A stretch of 64,000 bases of DNA from Maribellus sp. CM-23 (GCF_021354595.1 NZ_JADWYJ010000005.1:62001-126000); one strand, 5' to 3'; shown: positions 16,030 through 23,787, counted from the stretch's first letter. Notes: a model not told the origin generated them from the sequence alone. Numbers and translations are program-made.

Positions 16030-16398
16030 TTACAGATAAAGGTAAAAGCGTGCAGTTGCTACAAAAGCGGTTGCCACAAGCAGCAAAATGTTGGTTTGGA
16101 GTTCACCACGGTCTCCTCTTTTAAAATTGATAATGGCTGCCAAAAGCATGATAATGGCCAGGCCCAGGGCCGAAATGGGGATTACTAAGTTGCTGATGGG
16201 ATACAAGCCCGGAAAAAACAGCCCAAATCCTCCGAGCGATTCCAGCGACCCGATTATCCGTACTTTTTTGGCCGGCATTTCAGCGGTCCAATCCATTGCT
16301 TTTTTTAGCTTTTCCATCGGAACGACGGCTTTTACAAGGCCCAGTGTAAGAAAAACAGCTGCCAGTATTACTTGAAGAATCCAGAGAAATACATCCAT
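16030..16398 (-). CDS. DoxX-like family membrane protein
   Basis: A 122-residue protein with four predicted membrane helices: residues ~3-24, ~46-66, ~70-90 and ~100-120. The first helix and following loop (AAVFLTLGLVKAVVPMEKL) and the central IGSLESLGGFGLFFPGLY match DoxX-like proteins (PF13564-type). The biochemical role of this family is not settled; some members are linked to redox or thiosulfate metabolism. Neighbours (dodecin, HU/SPOR protein) do not suggest a pathway. Confidence 0.75.
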   Translation of the reverse strand: MDVFLWILQVILAAVFLTLGLVKAVVPMEKLKKAMDWTAEMPAKKVRIIGSLESLGGFGLFFPGLYPISNLVIPISALGLAIIMLLAAIINFKRGDRGELQTNILLLVATAFVATARFYLYL

Positions 16399-16540
16399 TT
16401 CAGGCTTTTTTAAGTGATAACACTTGATTCGAATGGTTGTTCATCCCGATTTAACGCACACTTGTGCCTATCGGACTAATACCTAAACGTATAAGTGGCC
16501 TGAAATATTGGAAGAGGCATCTTAAAAAAGCAATTTACCG

Positions 16541-16568
16541 GTAAAAAAGTGCCCAATCGCACCTGGGC
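16541..16568 (-). terminator. Terminator of the HU/SPOR gene
   Basis: On the minus strand GCCCA (16568-16564) pairs with TGGGC (16555-16551) around an 8-nt loop and is followed by ACTTTTTT. It lies about 25 bp past the stop at 16594. A perfect palindrome TTTACCGGTAAA follows it (16534-16545). Confidence 0.65.
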
Positions 16569-16593
16569 GAAGGTATTTCCGAGTAGGGGAAAG

Positions 16594-17751
16594 TTATTTT
16601 TCCAATACCCACACTCCTGACCCCGGATTGGCTTCCGAGTACTCGTCTTTGGCTTTCAAAGCTTCGCTTTCGGTTTTGTAACGGGCAATACCAACAATAA
16701 AGAAATTACCGTATTTCCCGAGGTGGAAGGGTTCGTAACCTTGCTCTTTTAACTGTTGTAAATAGGTGTCTGCATTTTCCTGTGCTTTGAAACTTCCCCC
16801 GATCAGGAAGAATCCGGTAGAATCACTAAGTTTCTCTTTTTCCGGTTCAGGAACTTGAATCGTAAGACTGTCGGCTGCAACTGAAACTGTACTGTCGGAC
16901 TGAATGGAATCGGTGGTAAGCACCGGAGTTTCTTCTTCTATTATTGTTTCAACCGTCGGAGTTGTTTGAGCTGGCTCTGCGGGTTGTTTGTCCTTCATAA
17001 AAAGAAAAACAGCTACCCCTATTAATGGAATGAGAACCAACAACAGCCACCACCAACCGCCTTTGCGTTTTTTCTCTTCTTTGGGTTCCGTGGTTACGAC
17101 AGGTGCAGGCTCCGGAATTTTTTCTTCTTCCTTCTCCTCAACTTCCTCTTGTTCTTCGGCCACCACTTGCGAAGCTTCTTCGGGCACCTCTTCTTCCAAC
17201 GATTCCGTTTCTACAATATCTGCCGGTTCATCCTCCAAAATTTCCGTATCGGCAACTTCTGAAGTTTCTTCTGATTCTGATTCCGTTTCTTCAACCGTTT
17301 CGGGTTCGGCCGGTGTTTCTTCTGCTTCCGGAATTTCCGGTTCTTCAAGCGAAGTAGTTTCCAGACCAAATGAATTGAGCGAAAGTGGCTGGTCATCTTC
17401 CGAAAGAAAACCAAGCTCTCCTTTTTCGTTGCGGAAGAAAGTTCCGATGGCGTCCAGGTTTACTTTTTCCCCTTTATCAAGTTTGTACAACCAGTTGTCG
17501 CGTTCTTTTTCAATTTTCTGGAGAGCTTCGAAATGAGAATCGCGCGTGTTGTCGGCAACGTAGCCTACCAAAAGGCCATCGTTGTTCCGGATCTGCGGAT
17601 TAAAGGTCAGACGGGTGGAAGGTGGCTTGATTTCATCACTGTCTTCACTGATCTCAGCGGGTTGATACTCCTGAATAAACGCGCCAAATCCCGGGATGAT
17701 CACCATCTCGTGGTCCGGCAAAAGTTGTTGTATAAACTTGTGTAACTTCAC
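16594..17751 (-). CDS. HU-CCDC81-like and SPOR domain membrane protein
   Basis: A 385-residue protein. Residues ~1-110 resemble the HU-like CCDC81 module of Bacteroidota (LHKFIQQLLPDHEMVIIPGFGAF, TRLTFNPQIRNNDGLLVGYVA, LDAIGTFFRNEKGELGF). Residues ~130-225 are a very acidic Glu/Pro/Ser/Thr linker. One membrane helix (GWWWLLLVLIPLIGVAVFLF, ~232-252) is followed by a second linker and a C-terminal SPOR domain (~312-385, FFLIGGSFKAQENADTYLQQL). SPOR domains bind denuded peptidoglycan at the division site, so the protein probably links cytosolic HU-like domain and cell wall during division (inference). The stop is followed by a minus-strand terminator. Confidence 0.85.
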   Translation of the reverse strand: MKLHKFIQQLLPDHEMVIIPGFGAFIQEYQPAEISEDSDEIKPPSTRLTFNPQIRNNDGLLVGYVADNTRDSHFEALQKIEKERDNWLYKLDKGEKVNLDAIGTFFRNEKGELGFLSEDDQPLSLNSFGLETTSLEEPEIPEAEETPAEPETVEETESESEETSEVADTEILEDEPADIVETESLEEEVPEEASQVVAEEQEEVEEKEEEKIPEPAPVVTTEPKEEKKRKGGWWWLLLVLIPLIGVAVFLFMKDKQPAEPAQTTPTVETIIEEETPVLTTDSIQSDSTVSVAADSLTIQVPEPEKEKLSDSTGFFLIGGSFKAQENADTYLQQLKEQGYEPFHLGKYGNFFIVGIARYKTESEALKAKDEYSEANPGSGVWVLEK

Positions 17752-17880
17752 GGTTGATAATTTTTCAGGCGTAAAATTAATAAAAATCGCCGTTACTGTC
17801 TTTTTCGCTTTTTCAGGTTAAATTTTCAGGAATGCGTTTATTACAATCTCTCTTTCTGATCGAGTAAAAGCATGTTTTTA

Positions 17881-17888
17881 TACTTTTG
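17881..17888 (+). promoter_or_regulatory. -7 box of the galE promoter
   Basis: TACTTTTG fits the Bacteroidota -7 consensus TAnnTTTG. It would place transcription start near 17895, 15 bp before the ATG at 17910, and rules out the TTG at 17886, which lies in the box. A -33 element is weak (TTTCTG at 17853-17858). Confidence 0.55.
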
Positions 17889-17909
17889 AAGCTCAAAACC
17901 AAAAACATT

Positions 17910-18938
17910 ATGGCAGAAAAAATTTTAGTGACCGGCGGAACCGGTTATATCGGTTCGCATACCGTGGTTGAATTGCAGGCGTCAGGTTACGAGGTAATTG
18001 TGGTGGATAACCTGTCGAACTCGAGCATTGACGTACTCGACAACATTGAACAAATTTCGGGCATCCGGCCCGCATTCGAACAGTTCGATCTGGCGGATGC
18101 AGCAAAAACCGAAGACTTTTTCACCCGAAACAAAAATATTGCGGCCATTATTCATTTTGCGGCATCAAAAGCTGTGGGCGAGTCGGTGGAAAAACCCTTG
18201 CTGTATTACCGCAACAACCTGGTGTCGCTGATGAACCTGCTTGATTGCCAGATTAAGTTTGATGTTCCGAACATCGTTTTTTCTTCGTCGTGTACGGTTT
18301 ACGGCCAGCCCGAAGTACTTCCGGTGACTGAAAAAACGCCGCGAAAAGATGCAGAATCGCCTTACGGAAATACCAAACGCGTAAACGAAGATATTCTGAA
18401 CGATACGATTCACGCCAATCCACAGTTGAAAGGGATTGCACTTCGGTATTTTAACCCGATCGGTGCGCATCCGAGTGCTTTGATTGGTGAATTACCGTTG
18501 GGTGTTCCGCAAAACCTGGTGCCTTTTATTACCCAAACGGCCGCCGGTTTGCGCGATGAGCTGAAGGTTTTTGGCGACGATTATGATACGGTTGACGGAT
18601 CGGCTGTTCGCGATTACATCAATGTGGTGGATTTGGCCAAAGCGCACGTGGTGGCAATCAACCGCTTGCTGCAAGGGAAAAACAAAGCCAATTACGAGAT
18701 TTTCAACCTGGGAACAGGCACCGGACTTTCGGTGCTGGAAGTGGTTACCGGTTTTGAAAAAGCAACCGGTGTAAAACTGAATTACAAGATTGTAGGCCGC
18801 CGTGCAGGTGACATCGAAAAAATATGGGCCGATACCACTTATGCCAACGAAGAGCTGGGGTGGAAAGCCGAAAAAGGAACGGAAGAGACCTTGCTTTCGG
18901 CCTGGAACTGGGAAAAACGCGTCAGAGGAATTAAGTAG
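17910..18938 (+). CDS. galE: UDP-glucose 4-epimerase
   Basis: A 342-residue extended short-chain dehydrogenase that interconverts UDP-glucose and UDP-galactose using bound NAD. The Rossmann motif GGTGYIGSHTVVEL is at the N terminus, the catalytic Ser/Tyr/Lys set is in SSSCTVYG and SPYGNTKRVNEDI, and GalE-type signatures RYFNPIGAHPSALIGELP and DGSAVRDYINVVDLAKAH follow. Start chosen at the ATG at 17910 because an upstream TTG falls in the promoter box. It stands alone between the HU/SPOR gene and rfbB, with a terminator-like hairpin after it. Confidence 0.95.
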   Translation: MAEKILVTGGTGYIGSHTVVELQASGYEVIVVDNLSNSSIDVLDNIEQISGIRPAFEQFDLADAAKTEDFFTRNKNIAAIIHFAASKAVGESVEKPLLYYRNNLVSLMNLLDCQIKFDVPNIVFSSSCTVYGQPEVLPVTEKTPRKDAESPYGNTKRVNEDILNDTIHANPQLKGIALRYFNPIGAHPSALIGELPLGVPQNLVPFITQTAAGLRDELKVFGDDYDTVDGSAVRDYINVVDLAKAHVVAINRLLQGKNKANYEIFNLGTGTGLSVLEVVTGFEKATGVKLNYKIVGRRAGDIEKIWADTTYANEELGWKAEKGTEETLLSAWNWEKRVRGIK

Positions 18939-18960
18939 TCCTTTGAGGCCCGAATAGAGG

Positions 18961-19012
18961 AAAGAGGAAGGAGCGTGCTGTTTCAGCATACTCGTTCCTC
19001 TTTGTGTTTTCA
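18961..19012 (+). terminator. Long hairpin terminator after galE
   Basis: AAAGAGGAAGGAGCGTGCTG (18961-18980) pairs with the sequence at 18984-19003 (ending TTCCTCTTT) around a 3-nt loop with two mismatches and one wobble, followed by TTTGTGTTTT. The stem is nearly 20 bp, longer than usual for an intrinsic terminator. Confidence 0.7.
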
Positions 19013-19044
19013 TTTATTTTTCTGAGTTTTCCGGTCAATTCTTC

Positions 19045-19052
19045 TATTTTTG
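19045..19052 (+). promoter_or_regulatory. -7 box of the rfbB promoter
   Basis: TATTTTTG matches TAnnTTTG and lies 20 bp before the rfbB ATG; the -33 region is not clear. Confidence 0.5.
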
Positions 19053-19071
19053 TTTTAAAATCAGACACAGC

Positions 19072-20127
19072 ATGAAAAAAACAATATTGGTTACAGGTGG
19101 TGCAGGGTTTATTGGCTCGCACGTGGTTCGTTTACTGGTAAACAAGTACCCGGAATATAAAATTGTCAACCTCGATAAACTGACGTACGCCGGGAATTTG
19201 GCTAACCTGAAAGACATTGAAAACCGGCCCAATTACGAATTTGTAAAGGGCGATATTGTAGATGCTGATTTTATACAGAAACTGTTTGAGGAAAAACAGT
19301 TCGATGGCGTGATTCATCTGGCTGCCGAATCGCATGTAGACCGCTCGATTTCGAACCCTACCGAGTTTGTGTATACCAATGTAATCGGTACGGTTAACCT
19401 GCTGAATGCGGCGAAATTTACCTGGAAGGATAATTTGGAAGGGAAAAAATTCTATCATATTTCTACCGACGAAGTGTACGGATCGCTGGGCGACGAAGGT
19501 ATGTTTACCGAAGAAACGCGTTACGATCCGCACAGTCCGTACTCGGCATCAAAAGCCAGTTCCGATCATTTTGTGCGGGCTTACTGCGATACCTTTGGAT
19601 TGCCAACCGTGATTTCAAACTGCTCGAACAACTACGGTTCGTACCAGTTTCCGGAGAAACTGATCCCGCTTTTTATTCACAACATTAAAAACAACAAACC
19701 GCTGCCGGTTTACGGTAAAGGCGAGAACATTCGCGACTGGCTGTGGGTGGTGGACCATGCACGCGCAATTGACGTAATTTTCCACCAGGGGGTGATTGGC
19801 GAAACCTACAACATTGGTGGTTTTAACGAATGGACCAACATCGACCTGATTAGGGTGATGTGCCGGAAGATGGACGAGAAACTGGGGCGTCCGGCAGGTG
19901 AATCCGAAAAACTGATCACTTTTGTGAAAGACCGCGCCGGGCACGATTTACGCTATGCGATCGATGCCACAAAAATTAAAAACGAACTGGGCTGGGAACC
20001 TTCGCTTCAGTTTGAAGAAGGCATTGAACTGACCATTGAATGGTACCTCGAAAACACCGAATGGCTGGAGAATGTTACTTCGGGCGATTATCAGAAATAC
20101 TACGAAGAGCAGTACGCGAAACGATAG
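19072..20127 (+). CDS. rfbB: dTDP-glucose 4,6-dehydratase
   Basis: A 351-residue extended SDR enzyme that converts dTDP-glucose to dTDP-4-keto-6-deoxyglucose, the second step of dTDP-L-rhamnose and related sugar synthesis. Features: GGAGFIGSHVVRLLV (NAD site), HLAAESHVDRSI, the ISTDEVYGSLG segment carrying the catalytic Thr-Asp-Glu, the SPYSASKASSDHFVRAY Tyr/Lys pair, and SNCSNNYGSYQFPEKLIPL. Length is normal. The other rhamnose genes (rfbA, C, D) are not adjacent. The 288 bp after it hold a CAAAG-type repeat and the rpsP promoter. Confidence 0.95.
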   Translation: MKKTILVTGGAGFIGSHVVRLLVNKYPEYKIVNLDKLTYAGNLANLKDIENRPNYEFVKGDIVDADFIQKLFEEKQFDGVIHLAAESHVDRSISNPTEFVYTNVIGTVNLLNAAKFTWKDNLEGKKFYHISTDEVYGSLGDEGMFTEETRYDPHSPYSASKASSDHFVRAYCDTFGLPTVISNCSNNYGSYQFPEKLIPLFIHNIKNNKPLPVYGKGENIRDWLWVVDHARAIDVIFHQGVIGETYNIGGFNEWTNIDLIRVMCRKMDEKLGRPAGESEKLITFVKDRAGHDLRYAIDATKIKNELGWEPSLQFEEGIELTIEWYLENTEWLENVTSGDYQKYYEEQYAKR

Positions 20128-20189
20128 TAGCGTTGCGGCTTTTTTTAATAAGAAGGAGCTAGGGTGAGTGTGTTCATTCAGACAAATTT

Positions 20190-20284
20190 CACGCAAAGCA
20201 CGCGAAGTTGTTTTTAAGGATGCAAAAGCAAATATTGACAATCAATAATCTGCGAGCTTTGTGCTTCCTTTGTGTCTTTGCGGG
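20190..20284. repeat. CAAAG-rich inverted repeat element (copy 1)
   Basis: CACGCAAAGCACGCGAAG (20190-20207) on the left and, on the opposite strand, CCGCAAAGACACAAAGGAAG (within 20252-20284) on the right form an imperfect inverted repeat built from CAAAG words. Similar sequence occurs at 21057-21096 and 52827-52903, the last next to a GxxExxY gene. Confidence 0.5.
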
Positions 20285-20351
20285 AACTCGATTTTATCAA
20301 ATCTTGAGACACTGTCTTTTATGGTTGATTCGATAAAATTCAGGGTATAAC

Positions 20352-20381
20352 TTTCAGGAACAGAAATTTATACTATCTTTG
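20352..20381 (+). promoter_or_regulatory. rpsP promoter
   Basis: TTTC (20352-20355), an 18-bp spacer and TATCTTTG (20374-20381) match the Bacteroidota housekeeping promoter; the ATG follows 34 bp after the -7 box. Confidence 0.7.
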
Positions 20382-20415
20382 CGCCACATTTTTCAAAAAC
20401 AAATAAAGTAGAGTT

Positions 20416-20979
20416 ATGCCAGTAAAAATGAGACTCGCGCGACACGGTCGCAAACGCTACGCATACTACCACATTGTAGTAGCCGATAGCAGGGCGCCAC
20501 GAGATGGCAGGTATATTGAGCGGATTGGCACGTATAATCCGAATTCTAATCCTGCTACTATTGATCTCGATTTTGACAAAGCTTATGATTGGCTTGTTAA
20601 AGGCGCACAACCTACTGACACCGTTAAGGCAATTTTGTCTTACAAAGGTGTGTTGTACAAAAAACACCTGATGGGTGGAGTGAAAAAAGGAGCATTTGAT
20701 GAAGCGGAAGCCGAAAAACGTTTGGACAAATGGATGGCAGAAAAAGATGCCAAGATCCAGGCCAAAGTTGACCGTTTGCAAGGCGAAGTTGATTCAGCCT
20801 TTAAGAAACAAATGGAGGCTGAAGTTAAAATCAAAGAAGAAAGAGCTGCTGCTATTGCTGCTAAAAATGCAGAATTGGCCGCTGAAGCTCAGGCTGCTGC
20901 TGCCGAAGCAGAAGCTGAAGAAGCTCCTGAAGCTGAAGCACCAGAAGCTTCAGAAGAAGAACAAGGTGCGGAATCTTAA
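20416..20979 (+). CDS. rpsP: 30S ribosomal protein S16 with Ala/Glu-rich C-terminal extension
   Basis: Residues 1-~82 are a standard S16 ([56 protein letters not shown]). Most bacterial S16 proteins end near residue 80-90, whereas this one has 187 residues. The additional ~100 residues are a charged helix (~95-150) and an Ala/Glu/Pro tail ([18 protein letters not shown]), a form common in Bacteroidota. The tail is acidic and probably disordered at its end; its role is unknown. The gene has its own promoter and a strong terminator, then rimM, reproducing the usual rpsP-rimM order although in a separate transcript. Confidence 0.97.
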   Translation: MPVKMRLARHGRKRYAYYHIVVADSRAPRDGRYIERIGTYNPNSNPATIDLDFDKAYDWLVKGAQPTDTVKAILSYKGVLYKKHLMGGVKKGAFDEAEAEKRLDKWMAEKDAKIQAKVDRLQGEVDSAFKKQMEAEVKIKEERAAAIAAKNAELAAEAQAAAAEAEAEEAPEAEAPEASEEEQGAES

Positions 20980-21003
20980 GAAAGACTCACATCTTATGAT
21001 AGA

Positions 21004-21037
21004 AAGCCATTCGTTAATTGACGGATGGCTTTTTTTG
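21004..21037 (+). terminator. Terminator after rpsP
   Basis: AGCCATTCGT (21005-21014) pairs with ACGGATGGCT (21021-21030) with one wobble, 6-nt loop, then seven T. Confidence 0.85.
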
Positions 21038-21056
21038 TCTTAAGAAATACCCTTTT

Positions 21057-21096
21057 GGCTTTGTGTGTCTTTGTGGATGCTCTGAGCGTCTTTGAG
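21057..21096. repeat. CTTTG/CAAAG repeat element (copy 2)
   Basis: GGCTTTGTGTGTCTTTGTGG (21057-21076) followed by GCGTCTTTGAG repeats the CTTTGTG word found in the elements at 20190-20284 and 52827-52903. It lies between the rpsP terminator and rimM. Confidence 0.45.
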
Positions 21097-21188
21097 TAAA
21101 CTTTTTCTCTTCTTTCATAAAGTACCTCCACGAAAGGAAAGAGAACTTCAAAGTTGCTTCTCTTCCATAAAATTCAACACAATTTGTC

Positions 21189-21196
21189 TATTTTTG
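21189..21196 (+). promoter_or_regulatory. -7 box immediately before rimM
   Basis: TATTTTTG is a perfect TAnnTTTG match but ends only four bases before the rimM ATG at 21201. With normal spacing, transcription would begin at or beside the start codon, giving a leaderless mRNA. The -33 element is weak. Confidence 0.45.
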
Positions 21197-21200
21197 AAGT

Positions 21201-21728
21201 ATGGAAACAATACCAAAAACCGATTGCGAAAAAATAGGATTCTTCCGGAAAACACATGGTGTACACGGCGAAGTAGTGCTTGAGTTCGAAGAACATTTTG
21301 AATATTCGGTGGAAGAAGCCGAACGTTTTTTTGTGGAACTCGACGGTTTGTTGGTTCCGTTTTTTATTGCTGAAGATGGTTTGCGTTTTAAATCGTCGAA
21401 ATCGGCCATTGTAAAATTCGACTGGGTAGATACCGAAAAATACGCCAAGCGCCTGATTGGGGCTTCGGTGTACCTTTATCTGGATGAAATTGTGGATGAA
21501 CCACTGGAAAGCGAAGCACTGCTAAAAGGCTTTGTGCTTTTTGACGCAGAAAAAGGCGAAGTGGGAGAGATCGAACAGGTGGATGATTATTCGGGAAATG
21601 TGGTGCTGACCGTCAAGCACGGCGATGAAGAACTGCTGGTTCCTTTTCACCCGGAATTTGTGGTGGAGATTGACGAAGAGCAAAAGCGCCTTACCCTGAA
21701 CCTGCCGGAAGGATTAATCGAGGGCTAA
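21201..21728 (+). CDS. rimM: Ribosome maturation factor RimM
   Basis: A 175-residue protein with the two expected beta-barrel parts. The N-terminal part begins IGFFRKTHGVHGEVVLEF (~11-29) and contains FKSSKSAIVKFDWVDTEKYAKRLIGASVYL. The C-terminal PRC-barrel part contains LLKGFVLFDAEKGEVGEIEQVDDYSGNVVLTV and ends with HGDEELLVPFHPEFVVEID. RimM binds S19 in the 30S head and assists 16S rRNA maturation; it is normally encoded next to rpsP, as here. No alternative start is available, and a -7 promoter box ends four bases upstream. The downstream 570 bp are without a confident gene. Confidence 0.93.
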   Translation: METIPKTDCEKIGFFRKTHGVHGEVVLEFEEHFEYSVEEAERFFVELDGLLVPFFIAEDGLRFKSSKSAIVKFDWVDTEKYAKRLIGASVYLYLDEIVDEPLESEALLKGFVLFDAEKGEVGEIEQVDDYSGNVVLTVKHGDEELLVPFHPEFVVEIDEEQKRLTLNLPEGLIEG

Positions 21729-22298
21729 GCCTTTGGTTCAAAAATCAAGCGGAGTAAAATTCATAGTCATATTTTCTATCTCAATAATTTTGGTGGTTGA
21801 TTCCCTGAATTTAAGGAATCAAAAATACACCAATGATGCTTTCTATCTTATTGTCTTCAAGCCAGACGGGCTTTTCCTTTTCCAATCGATGAAAAGGAAA
21901 CATTCCGAAGGCATTTCGGAAGTGGTCAAAAATAACCTCGGCGTTTTTTCAAAGTAGCCTAATAGCCCGATTGACGGATTTTTGACACGCCCGCAGAGAC
22001 TTTTTCTAATCCCACTTTCAGGAAAATGCGTTAAGAAATCAAGGGTATGTAGCGTTAAAAAAGAAAAGCTGTTTGAGTCTGACATTGAGATCAATTGTCA
22101 GACGAGTTTCTTTTCTTTTAGCGTAATGCGTTTGATTTTAGCAATTTTCATGTCGGTGGCAGCTTTTTTGAATACTTTTTCAGCTGGAGGAAAAAGTATT
22201 TTCCGTCTGAAAAGACAAAGTATATAGATGCGAGAAAGACATTTCAGGAAGCTACGAAACAAATAACGGTAACAAATGATGTAGATTCCTTTAGAATA
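21729..22298. other. 570-bp gap after rimM with serial hairpins and short doubtful reading frames
   Basis: No recognised gene. Short frames exist on both strands (for example 21733-21957 + and 21843-22094 -), but none has a family signature. The left half holds four consecutive perfect hairpins (21797-21921); the right half holds a possible small secreted protein broken by a frameshift (22126-22316). Confidence 0.6.
21797..21921. repeat. Cluster of four perfect hairpins
   Basis: TTGATTCC/GGAATCAA (21797-21822, 10-nt loop), AAGCC/GGCTT (21859-21873), TTTCCTTTTC/GAAAAGGAAA (21873-21900, 8-nt loop) and TTCCGAA/TTCGGAA (21903-21921, 5-nt loop) lie in series. The second, with the T-rich sequence after it, could act as the rimM terminator; the rest is unexplained. 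Confidence 0.6.
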
Positions 22299-22316
22299 TC
22301 AGGGGTTCTGAGTTAA
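22126..22316 (+). pseudogene. Possible small secreted protein with a frameshift
   Basis: From ATG 22126 the frame gives a signal-peptide-like start (MRLILAIFMSVAAFLNTFSA) and then stops at 22227. A shift of frame near the A5 run at 22191-22195 continues into a protein-like stretch that includes KYFPSEKTKYIDARKTFQEA and ends at TAA 22314-22316. Joined, this would be a ~63-residue exported protein of unknown family; its end overlaps the convergent thioesterase gene by 18 bp. It may be a decayed gene, a sequencing error, or chance. Confidence 0.25.
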
Positions 22317-22724
22317 ATAGGGTTCGTAAGCTTTGATTTTCTTCCTCCACTCATCCGGAATAAGCTCCGATTTTTTATGTTGCATTTGGTAGCAAACCAA
22401 AACCGTGGTGCACAGGGCAGCTGGCTCCGGGTTTCCCTTTTTGAATAATTGCTGGGTCATTTCCAGGCTCTTTTCTCCCAGCGACGAAATATGCGTTTGT
22501 ACTTCAATCTGGTCTTCCAGGTAAATGGGGTCGAGGTAATCAACCTTTACCGAAGCAATCACCAGCCCTGTTTCTGTCCAGCTGATCAACTTGCCCAGTA
22601 CTTTCTCAAAATAATTAAGCCGGGCCAGGTCAAAAAATTCCTGGTATTTTCCGTTGTACACATGGCCCATCAGGTCCACATCGTTAAAGCGAAGCTGAAT
22701 GGAAGTGGTATGTATATCGCTCAT
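22299..22724 (-). CDS. Hot-dog fold acyl-CoA thioesterase (4HBT family)
   Basis: A 141-residue single hot-dog domain protein of the YbgC/FadM type. The family active-site stretch is RFNDVDLMGHVYNGKYQEFFDLARLNYFE, with Asp17 as the likely catalytic residue before GHV. The central strands (GLVIASVKVDYLDPIYLEDQIEV) and final ALCTTVLVCYQM are typical. It should hydrolyse acyl-CoA or a related thioester in the cytosol; chain length cannot be predicted. It is monocistronic, convergent with the doubtful small frame at 22126-22316. Confidence 0.85.
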   Translation of the reverse strand: MSDIHTTSIQLRFNDVDLMGHVYNGKYQEFFDLARLNYFEKVLGKLISWTETGLVIASVKVDYLDPIYLEDQIEVQTHISSLGEKSLEMTQQLFKKGNPEPAALCTTVLVCYQMQHKKSELIPDEWRKKIKAYEPYLTQNP

Positions 22725-22901
22725 ATTCTCCGTCTTTTAAAAATTACAAAGTTCTTATCTTCCTGGAGGATTGAGTATTTCCCTCCGAAAGAACGGTCAA
22801 AATTGAACTTTTTTTTCGAGGTAGTGCAACTTTGCGCATATTTGTCCGTCATTAGTGAAGTAATATTTAGAAACCGGAAATAGTTATACAAGATGAAGCG
22901 A

Positions 22902-22914
22902 GTCCCGGTGGGAC
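22902..22914 (+). promoter_or_regulatory. Small hairpin and direct repeat in the leader of the DUF2807 gene
   Basis: GTCCC (22902-22906) pairs with GGGAC (22910-22914) over GGT. Overlapping it, CGAGTCCCG and CGAGTTCCG form an imperfect direct repeat 15 bp apart. The ATG is 43 bp downstream. Function unknown. Confidence 0.35.
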
Positions 22915-22956
22915 GAGTTCCGTCTTATACCTTAATAAACAAACAATTTTAAAAAA

Positions 22957-23661
22957 ATGAAAGCCAGAATTTTATTGTTTAGCCTCCTGTTGGCAGGAAT
23001 ATTTGCTGTAAATTCAGTAAAAGCAGAAGAAGAAAACCGCGAAGTATCACCTTTCTCCGAGATTTCACTACGGATCTCCGGGAATCTCTACCTTACCCAA
23101 GGCAACAAACAAAGCGTGAGAGTTGTAGCCAAAGAATCGGTTTTGAGCGAGCTTATTACCGAAGTGAAAGGAAATGAACTGGTGATCCGCTTTCCCAATT
23201 CGAACATCTTTCAGCGCAATTTCAAACCCGGTAAAATCGAAATTTATGTTACCGTGCCCGATGTAAGTGCATTGTCGGTTTCTGGTTCAGGCGATATTAT
23301 TGCCGAGAAACTGGAAGCCCGGATTTTAAATCTGTCGCTTAGCGGAAGTGGCGGAATCAAGTTAGGTTCACTCGAATCAAGCAAATTGAAAGGAAGCATC
23401 TCGGGTTCGGGAAATATCGAAGTGAAAGGCCGAAAAGTAGCTGACGATTTAAGTGTGACCATCTCGGGTTCCGGAAATTTCAATGCAACGGATTTTGAAG
23501 CCGATGCAGTCAGTGTAACCATTGCCGGATCGGGTAATTGCAACGTTACCTCAAACGGAACGATTAAAGCACGCATAGCGGGTTCGGGAAGCGTTTTCTA
23601 CAGCGGGAACCCAAGCATCGATGCTTCGACCGCCGGCTCCGGAAAAGTAAGGGAAATGTAG
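22957..23661 (+). CDS. Head GIN domain (DUF2807) exported protein
   Basis: A 234-residue protein with a signal peptide (cleavage near VKA-EEE, residue ~23). The mature part is a right-handed beta-helix-like DUF2807 domain with repeated SGSG/AGSG turns: LSVSGSGDI, LSLSGSGGI, GSISGSGNIEV, TISGSGNFNA, TIAGSGNCNV, RIAGSGSVFY and TAGSGKV. It starts with FSEISLRISGNLYLTQGNKQSVRV, the usual opening of the family. These proteins are widespread in Bacteroidota, located in the periplasm or at the surface; no biochemical role is established. A terminator follows. Confidence 0.88.
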   Translation: MKARILLFSLLLAGIFAVNSVKAEEENREVSPFSEISLRISGNLYLTQGNKQSVRVVAKESVLSELITEVKGNELVIRFPNSNIFQRNFKPGKIEIYVTVPDVSALSVSGSGDIIAEKLEARILNLSLSGSGGIKLGSLESSKLKGSISGSGNIEVKGRKVADDLSVTISGSGNFNATDFEADAVSVTIAGSGNCNVTSNGTIKARIAGSGSVFYSGNPSIDASTAGSGKVREM

Positions 23662-23684
23662 TGTGACAAGCCATACAAACATTG

Positions 23685-23718
23685 AAAATCATTCGTCAGC
23701 TGACGGATGATTTTTTTT
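23685..23718 (+). terminator. Terminator after the DUF2807 gene
   Basis: ATCATTCGTC (23688-23697) pairs with GACGGATGAT (23702-23711) with one wobble, followed by a run of T to 23718. The sequence closely resembles the rpsP terminator stem. Confidence 0.8.
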
Positions 23719-23787
23719 GTGCATTATTTGATCATAATGTATTAAATTGCTTCTCAATAGTTCTAACTGTAATTAAAATTCAACAAC

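Noticed and set aside
16988-17536. 182-residue Ser-rich frame on the + strand
   Set aside because: It is the complement of the Glu-rich linker of the HU/SPOR protein, since GAA codons read as TTC/TCT-type codons in reverse.
17886-17909. TTG start of galE
   Set aside because: The codon lies in the -7 promoter box, so it would not be in the mRNA.
21733-21957. 74-residue frame after rimM
   Set aside because: It crosses all four hairpins and has no recognisable fold or family; more likely non-coding.
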